A DNA stretch of 12,285 nucleotides from Aquimarina sp. (GTDB lineage: Bacteria; Bacteroidota; Bacteroidia; Flavobacteriales; Flavobacteriaceae): positions 1 through 12,285 of the forward strand of contig NZVW01000051.1 in assembly GCA_002697475.1 (NCBI GenBank), in the 5' to 3' direction. The notes beneath the pieces were generated by a model. The model made no database searches and was not told the origin of the DNA. It saw only the letters and a program-made list of their open reading frames with translations. Position 1 is the stretch's first letter, and each line of letters opens with the position of its first letter. Shown in pieces: positions 8,001 to 12,285 of the stretch. The translations under genes were made by a program, and so were the position numbers.

Positions 8001-11000
8001 GCCATCTTTGACTACATCATCCAGTGGTAAGGTCGTGTTTAATCTAGGAAATATTAGTGAAGATGTTTTAAAAGATGGTTTTAAACAGTATGAAAATGGT
8101 TTGGCAGGAGATGGTTCTGATGCAGGGACAAGACCTTCACCCTACGGTAGAGTTCCAAGAAATCAGTCTTTAATTTATACTTTTGATTCTGAGGGCGCAG
8201 CAAGAACGAATCAGGATGTGGGATATGATGGTATAGGGGATGCCGCGGAGAAACAGCAATTTACAGGTACAGGATTTGAAAGCTTAGATGATCCTGCAGC
8301 AGATAATTATCAATTCTATTTACAAGCTGACGGTGGAATATTAGAACGCTATTTAAACTACAACAATGTTGAAGGGAATTCTCCTGTAAGTGTGGGTAAT
8401 GAAGACAGGGGGAATACAACATTACCAACGGTGGAGGATGTCAACAGGGACAATACTATGAATACCATTGATAGTTATTTTGAATACGAAATACCATTGT
8501 TTGATGGTATGGGAATCGGTAATGATAATAATACGGGATACATTACTGATATTCGTGTTATTAACAATATTCAGTTAGCAAATAATACTACTACTGAGGC
8601 AAGATGGGTACGTTTTAAAATTCCAATCTATGAGCCTACTGCAGCCAGAAATATAAGTGATTTTAGATCTATTCGTTTTATGCGAATGTTTGTTACGGAG
8701 TTTGATGCTCCAGTTGTATTAAGGTTTGGGACATTAGATTTAGTAAGAGGAGATTATAGAAGGTATGTTCAGGTAGGTAATACCACTACAGACCCGACCA
8801 ATGGGTTAAATATTTTTGGTGACACAGAGGTAATAGTTACATCTGTTAGTGAAGAAGAAACTCCAAACTATATTACCCCACCAGGCGTTAGACGTGAAGA
8901 ATTAATCAATAACAATACAACGATAAGAGAAGATGAAAGATCTTTAGCTCTAACAGTAAATGATCTTAGAGATGGTGATGCTAGGGGGGTGTATAAAAAC
9001 TTTAATGTAGATATGCGCCAGTATGAAAATCTGGAAATGTTCTTACATGCTGAACCACTTCCGGGACTAGCGCTAAATGATGGGCAGTTGACAGCATTTA
9101 TTAGGATGGGTAATGATTTTACCAATAACTTTTATCAAATTGAAATTCCTCTTGAGGTATCTGCATTATCTGATTCAAGCGCTGATGCGGTATGGCCAGT
9201 GGCGAATAGACTAAATTTACCTTTAGAGTTTTTAAGAGAGGTGAAATCAACTGTTTTAGGAAATCAAGCCTTGAATCCATTAGAACTAAATATGTTTGAT
9301 GGTCCTAATAATCTACGTGTGGGTATTAAAGGAAATCCTAGTTTTGGTGACGTTCGTGTTATGATGTTGGGGATTAAAAATGCTAGTGGATCTTCGCAAT
9401 CAGGGACAGTTTGGTTTAATGAAATGCGCTTAAGTGATCTAAAGAACCAAGGAGGTTGGGCTACAGTAGGTAGCTTTGATGGTAATATTGCGGATTTTGC
9501 CAATGTAAGTGCTTCAGGTCGAATTTCTACTATCGGTTTTGGTGGGTTGGAACAAGGTCCTAATGAAAGAAGTAGAGAGGACACAAAACAATACGATGTG
9601 ACAACCAATGTCAACTTAGGTCAGATGCTACCTAAAAAATGGGGAATTAAAATACCTTTTAACTATAGCAGAGGTGAAGAATTGATCACACCACAGTTTG
9701 ATCAGTTTTATGAAGATTTAGAGTTAGAAGATCAGATTAGGGCTGCTACTACAGAACAGGCTAAAGATTCTATACTTAACGTCAATACCTCTTATACTAA
9801 AAGACAAAGTTTCAATGTCATTGGTCTTAGAAAAGAAAGAACAGGTGATGCTAAGCCTATGCCTTATGATGTGGAAAACTTCTCTTTCTCAGGAACCTAT
9901 AACCAAACTGATCATCGCGATTTTGAAATAAAAGAATCTTTAGATCAAAGTGTAAGACTAGGCGGGACTTATGATTTCAGTTTTCAGCCGAAAGAAGTAC
10001 AACCTCTTAAAAATGTAAAGCTTTTAGGAAAGAGTAAATATTTTGATCTTCTTAAAGATTTTAATTTTAATCTACTACCGTCAAGTGTTACCGTAAGCTC
10101 TAATATTAACCGTCAGTACAATGAGCAGACTTTCAGGGATATAACCCTAGGTCCTAATGACATTGGTACACCAGCTCTTATCCAAAGAAATTTCCTATTC
10201 GACTGGCAGTATGGTATTAATCATAACCTAACAAAGTCTTTAAATTTTAGTTTTACCTCTGCAAATAATCGTATTGTCAAAAACTTTATTGATGAAGATG
10301 GTCAGGTAATCAATTCCATTGATTTATGGAGTGGTTTCTTTGATGTAGGAGACCCCAACTTCCATAGCCAGCAGTTGCAGGTTAATTATGAATTACCGAT
10401 TAATAAAATACCTCTTTTTAAGTTTATAAGAACAACCTATTCCTATACTGGAGATTTTCAATGGACCAAGGCCAGTGAAGCCTTAAGAACGTTAGAAGGT
10501 ATTCCTGATCAAGGTAATACCATACAGAATGCTAACGTGCATACACTTAATGGTTCATTAGATATGAATACGTTTTATCGCTATATAGGTTTAGAAAAGA
10601 AGAGGCCGGGAAGTTCAAGTTCTAAAAAGACAACCAGAGTTGCTCAAAAGGAAGGAGAGGATACAAAAAAACAGAAACCTAAGAAAACCAGAAGTAAGCT
10701 TAGTATAGGTGATAAGGCATTAAATACTTTAATAGGTGTAGCTACCGCTGTAAAAAAAGTTAATTTTAATTATCAGCAGGACAACGGAATCTATTTACCG
10801 GGATACATTAGAGAGCCAGGCTTTATAGGAACATTAAAGCCTACGGTAGGCTTTACTTTTGGTAGTCAGGCTGAGGTGAGAGATATTGCAGCAAGAAATG
10901 GCTGGTTGACTTTATATCAGGATTTTAATCAGCAATATAGAGAGGTAGAAGGTAGAAAATTTAATGTTCAGGCATCTTTAGGGTTGTTAAAAGATTTGAC

Positions 11001-12090
11001 TATAGACATAAGTGCCAATAGAAATTATTCAGAAACATATTCTGAGAATTATAGAGTATTGGATATTAATGACGATTTAGAATATCAATCTCTTACTCCA
11101 AATACCTTTGGTAACTTTACAATATCCACGCTACTTATTAAAACAGCTTTTGCTACGAGTGACGAATTTAATTCTCAGGCTTTTGAGGATTTCAGGCAAA
11201 ACAGACAGGTTGTAGCAGATCGATTGGCAACAGATTTCTATGGTACGACAGCGTTCCCAAGGAGCGATGAAGTAGAGCCTAACGGATATCGTTACCCTGT
11301 TGGTTTTGGTAAAACGAATCAGGCAGTACTACTTCCATCATTTCTGGCAGCCTATTCAGGATCAGATGCAGGAAATGTTCAAAAAGGAGCTTTAAGGGAT
11401 ATACCATTACCTAATTGGGATGTCAAGTATACAGGATTAATGAATCTAAAATGGTTTAGAAACCGTTTTAAGAGATTTTCTGTAAATCATGGATATAGGG
11501 CAAATTATACGATAAATCAGTTTCAGACAAATCTGGATTACGATAGGTCTAATCCTGATGCCGTGGATCAGTCTGGTAACTTTAAAAATCCTATTCTCTA
11601 TTCTAATGTTAATCTTACAGAACAATTTAGCCCACTGGTACGATTAGATATGGAAATGAAAAACTCTGTAAAGATACTAGCAGAATGGAAAAAGGATAGA
11701 GCCTTGTCTCTTAGTTTTGCCAATAACTTGCTGACAGAAATAAGAGGTAATGAATATATAATTGGATTAGGTTATCGATTGAGTGATTTAACCTTTTCTA
11801 CAAAAATATCCGGTAGAAAGCAGGTGATTAAAAGTGACTTGAATCTGAGAGCTGATTTATCACTTAGACAAAATGAAACGCTTATTCGTTACTTAGATGT
11901 TGATAATACCCAGGTTACGGCAGGTCAGGATATTTATGGACTTAAGTTTACAGCAGACTATGCGCTAAGTAAAAATTTAACCGCTTTGTTCTTTTATGAT
12001 CATACATTCTCTGAATATTCGATCTCCACTGCCTTTCCACAAACGACAATAAGAGGAGGCTTTACATTGCGCTATAATTTCGGTAATTAA
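4933..12090 (+). CDS. sprA: SprA, type IX secretion system outer-membrane translocon / gliding motility protein
   Basis: SprA (Sov in Porphyromonas) forms the very large single-chain outer-membrane beta-barrel through which type IX cargo with C-terminal signals crosses; in gliding species it is needed for SprB-type adhesins. The 2385 residues match the family (about 2400). TTG at 4933 is the only reasonable start: the frame has stops at 4873, 4891 and 4903, no ATG lies before the signal peptide, and this start gives Lys8/Lys13, a hydrophobic stretch (about 10-25) and likely cleavage after LYA (residue 28). Family landmarks are SVEMDLGMLYTK (151-162), the barrel-like RISLSLLGKIGKRLQITANYDT (183-204), and DDFEGAQTRIDVSSPLSWEL (857-876). 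Much of the rest alternates polar and hydrophobic residues, as in beta strands, and the protein ends in a strand, GFTLRYNFGN. A lysine-rich segment (1889-1922) interrupts the C-terminal half. Known partners are PorV, Plug and other T9SS parts, none encoded here. Synthesis may be coupled to ruvA. Confidence 0.96.
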   Translation: MTPSHLQKSIIFKVLVCLITLNVGVLYAQDNETIRDSTSTTHSLGRITLPDPTSIVTKYEYDPITNRYIYKEVLGDFNVKYPLFLTPKEYEALIEEEERRNYFKEKIDAFSGKSDGSEEKRKNLLPIFYVNSNFFESIFGGQEIEIIPQGSVEMDLGMLYTKQDNPAFSPRNRSNFTFDFDQRISLSLLGKIGKRLQITANYDTESTFDFQNQIKLEYTPTEDDIIRSIEVGNVNMPLNSSLIQGAQSLFGVKLGMQFGNTMVTGVFSEQRSETRSVSVQGGGTVQDFEVFALDYDENRHYFLAHYFRDNYDQALRNYPFIDNNIKITRIEVWVTNRATSAQNLADARNIVAIQDLGESPVDGNYTIPPSLFNRPAGSFADNSNNDLDPFLIPTSSGVLTPSIRNISTVQQGFGSLSGSVQEGADYAILEGARRLSPNEYTLNTQLGYISLNQKLNNDEVLGVAFQYTVGGRVFQVGEFSQDGVDATVDQNNADPNLVGSGQNLVVKMLKSPIVNVQLPIWDLMMKNIYNTGAFRLERDDFRLNILYTNPSPLNYITAAEGSTVPLPDDVDQTTLLRVFNLDRLNPNNDPVIGGDGFFDYVPGLTIDTDNGRIIFTTVEPFGEHLFDELDNGPVGSDYNDPNTYNPNQAQYVFRDLYTQTKIIAEQRSADKNYFQLKGTYKSSGQDGIPLGAFNVPQGSVTVTAGGRVLQEGVDYTVNYQLGRVTILDEALLASNTPINVSTENNAVFGQQTKRFSGINIEHKFSDDFIVGGTFLNLNERPITQKSSYNYEPINNTILGFNLSYATEVPFLTRMVNKLPNIDTDVPSNISLRAEAAYLIAGAPKGADFDGKVTTYIDDFEGAQTRIDVSSPLSWELSSVPVGYEGDGSTNTRPELSSGDRRAKLAWYSIDPIFYSNGRPNGINDTDLSSNATRRVFNSEIFPDTDIVQGQTLALFPLDLNYNPLQRGPYNYSTDAEDEVLGTPEQNFGGIMRQLTSTNFEQANVEFIEFWLLDPFYTGSSGAVPSLTTSSSGKVVFNLGNISEDVLKDGFKQYENGLAGDGSDAGTRPSPYGRVPRNQSLIYTFDSEGAARTNQDVGYDGIGDAAEKQQFTGTGFESLDDPAADNYQFYLQADGGILERYLNYNNVEGNSPVSVGNEDRGNTTLPTVEDVNRDNTMNTIDSYFEYEIPLFDGMGIGNDNNTGYITDIRVINNIQLANNTTTEARWVRFKIPIYEPTAARNISDFRSIRFMRMFVTEFDAPVVLRFGTLDLVRGDYRRYVQVGNTTTDPTNGLNIFGDTEVIVTSVSEEETPNYITPPGVRREELINNNTTIREDERSLALTVNDLRDGDARGVYKNFNVDMRQYENLEMFLHAEPLPGLALNDGQLTAFIRMGNDFTNNFYQIEIPLEVSALSDSSADAVWPVANRLNLPLEFLREVKSTVLGNQALNPLELNMFDGPNNLRVGIKGNPSFGDVRVMMLGIKNASGSSQSGTVWFNEMRLSDLKNQGGWATVGSFDGNIADFANVSASGRISTIGFGGLEQGPNERSREDTKQYDVTTNVNLGQMLPKKWGIKIPFNYSRGEELITPQFDQFYEDLELEDQIRAATTEQAKDSILNVNTSYTKRQSFNVIGLRKERTGDAKPMPYDVENFSFSGTYNQTDHRDFEIKESLDQSVRLGGTYDFSFQPKEVQPLKNVKLLGKSKYFDLLKDFNFNLLPSSVTVSSNINRQYNEQTFRDITLGPNDIGTPALIQRNFLFDWQYGINHNLTKSLNFSFTSANNRIVKNFIDEDGQVINSIDLWSGFFDVGDPNFHSQQLQVNYELPINKIPLFKFIRTTYSYTGDFQWTKASEALRTLEGIPDQGNTIQNANVHTLNGSLDMNTFYRYIGLEKKRPGSSSSKKTTRVAQKEGEDTKKQKPKKTRSKLSIGDKALNTLIGVATAVKKVNFNYQQDNGIYLPGYIREPGFIGTLKPTVGFTFGSQAEVRDIAARNGWLTLYQDFNQQYREVEGRKFNVQASLGLLKDLTIDISANRNYSETYSENYRVLDINDDLEYQSLTPNTFGNFTISTLLIKTAFATSDEFNSQAFEDFRQNRQVVADRLATDFYGTTAFPRSDEVEPNGYRYPVGFGKTNQAVLLPSFLAAYSGSDAGNVQKGALRDIPLPNWDVKYTGLMNLKWFRNRFKRFSVNHGYRANYTINQFQTNLDYDRSNPDAVDQSGNFKNPILYSNVNLTEQFSPLVRLDMEMKNSVKILAEWKKDRALSLSFANNLLTEIRGNEYIIGLGYRLSDLTFSTKISGRKQVIKSDLNLRADLSLRQNETLIRYLDVDNTQVTAGQDIYGLKFTADYALSKNLTALFFYDHTFSEYSISTAFPQTTIRGGFTLRYNFGN
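10597..10698 (+). other. lysine-rich low-complexity segment within SprA
   Basis: Residues 1889-1922 are strongly basic and hydrophilic, with a run of four serines (1894-1897) and the clusters KKTTR and KKQKPKKTRSK. There are 12 lysines and 4 arginines against only 3 acidic residues. It lies between beta-strand-like segments (NTFYRYIGLE before, KKVNFNYQQDNG after), so it most likely forms a disordered loop or turn in the barrel. Which side of the membrane it faces cannot be told from the sequence. Confidence 0.7.
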
Positions 12091-12091
12091 A

Positions 12092-12149
12092 TCTTATTTT
12101 AGTATTTCTGAAATTTTTATAGCTTTTTGATGAAAAAAACTAAATAAGA
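12092..12149 (+). terminator. weak inverted repeat after sprA, possible terminator
   Basis: Bases 12092-12103 (TCTTATTTTAGT) can pair with 12139-12149 (ACTAAATAAGA) in an 11-bp stem with one bulged T. The 35-nt loop could itself fold a small hairpin, TTTTT-GATG-AAAAA (12124-12137). The structure is almost all A-T and is followed by ATTATTTT, not a clean T run. It starts 2 nt after the sprA stop, so termination is plausible but unproven. Confidence 0.3.
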
Positions 12150-12159
12150 ATTATTTTCG
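12126..12159 (+). promoter_or_regulatory. candidate promoter for gcvH
   Basis: TTTG at 12126-12129 could be a -33 box and TATTTTCG at 12152-12159 a -7 box with one mismatch to TAnnTTTG, spaced 22 nt apart. This would put the transcript start near 12166, about 30 nt before the gcvH ATG. In such A/T-rich DNA a one-mismatch match can arise by chance, and gcvH could instead be read through from sprA. Confidence 0.3.
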
Positions 12160-12194
12160 TGACCAAATAATAGAAATCCTTTAAATTTTATTTA

Positions 12195-12285
12195 ATGAAT
12201 ATTCCTTCAGATTTAAAATATACCAAAGATCACGAATGGGTAAGGATCGATAGTGATGTAGCTACAGTAGGTATTACTGATTTTG
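12195..12285 (+). CDS. gcvH: glycine cleavage system H protein, 3'-truncated by window edge
   Basis: GcvH is the lipoyl-carrying shuttle of the glycine cleavage system; it takes the aminomethyl group from the P protein to the T protein and is reoxidised by the L protein. Only the first 30 codons are visible (MNIPSDLKYTKDHEWVRI, then DVATVGITDF), but the KYTKDHEWV and VGITDF motifs are characteristic of the GcvH N-terminus. The full protein is normally about 125 residues, so the lipoylated lysine lies beyond the window. The ATG at 12195 gives the standard N-terminus and follows an A/T-rich leader without a Shine-Dalgarno sequence. It lies 104 nt after sprA on the same strand. Confidence 0.93.
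   Translation, partial: MNIPSDLKYTKDHEWVRIDSDVATVGITDF

Noticed and set aside
8868..9125. Open frame of 85 codons on the minus strand inside sprA
   Set aside because: A shadow of sprA coding sequence; no family resemblance and no expression signal.
9264..9614. Open frame of 116 codons on the minus strand inside sprA
   Set aside because: It lies wholly within the strongly supported sprA frame, the product has no recognisable motif, and no promoter or neighbouring minus-strand gene supports it.
2..12285. Possibility of a mobile element, defence system, CRISPR array or gene cluster for a new pathway
   Set aside because: All coding space is taken by five recognisable conserved families; I saw no transposase, direct-repeat array, tRNA-associated junction or unexplained gene, and spacers are only 104-139 nt.

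Overview
The window is about 12.3 kb of AT-rich DNA with every recognisable gene on the + strand. It points to the phylum Bacteroidota, most likely a gliding and/or type IX-secreting member of the Flavobacteriaceae. The evidence is the very large sprA gene, two spacers carrying the Bacteroidota promoter core TAnnTTTG, start codons without clear Shine-Dalgarno sequences, and the gene order malic enzyme - ruvA - sprA - gcvH, which I recall as common in flavobacteria. The genus cannot be fixed from this sequence alone.

Layout: (1) 2-1777, the 3' part of a GH37 trehalase gene; the frame is open to the left edge, so the true start lies upstream. (2) 1778-1916, a spacer with an A/T hairpin and a good promoter. 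(3) 1917-4226, a MaeB-type malic enzyme fused to a phosphotransacetylase-like domain. (4) 4227-4345, a spacer with a strong intrinsic terminator and a new promoter core. (5) 4346-4927, ruvA, followed 5 nt later by (6) 4933-12090, sprA, probably translated from a TTG codon; the two look co-transcribed. (7) 12091-12194, a spacer with an imperfect inverted repeat and a weak promoter candidate. (8) 12195 to the right edge, the first 30 codons of gcvH. No gene-free stretch exceeds 300 bases. I saw no tRNA, rRNA, CRISPR array, insertion sequence or attachment site.

The genes do not form one pathway. Trehalase releases glucose from trehalose, malic enzyme links the TCA cycle to pyruvate and NADPH, RuvA works in Holliday-junction processing, SprA is the outer-membrane translocon of the type IX secretion system, and GcvH carries the lipoyl arm of glycine cleavage. 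Each family can be recognised from its motifs.

I found no convincing undescribed system: this is mostly a core flavobacterial locus. The points most worth a second look are the strong resemblance of the trehalase to fungal neutral trehalases, the TTG start of sprA directly behind ruvA, repeated beta-hairpin modules in SprA, and a lysine-rich low-complexity segment in the SprA barrel region.
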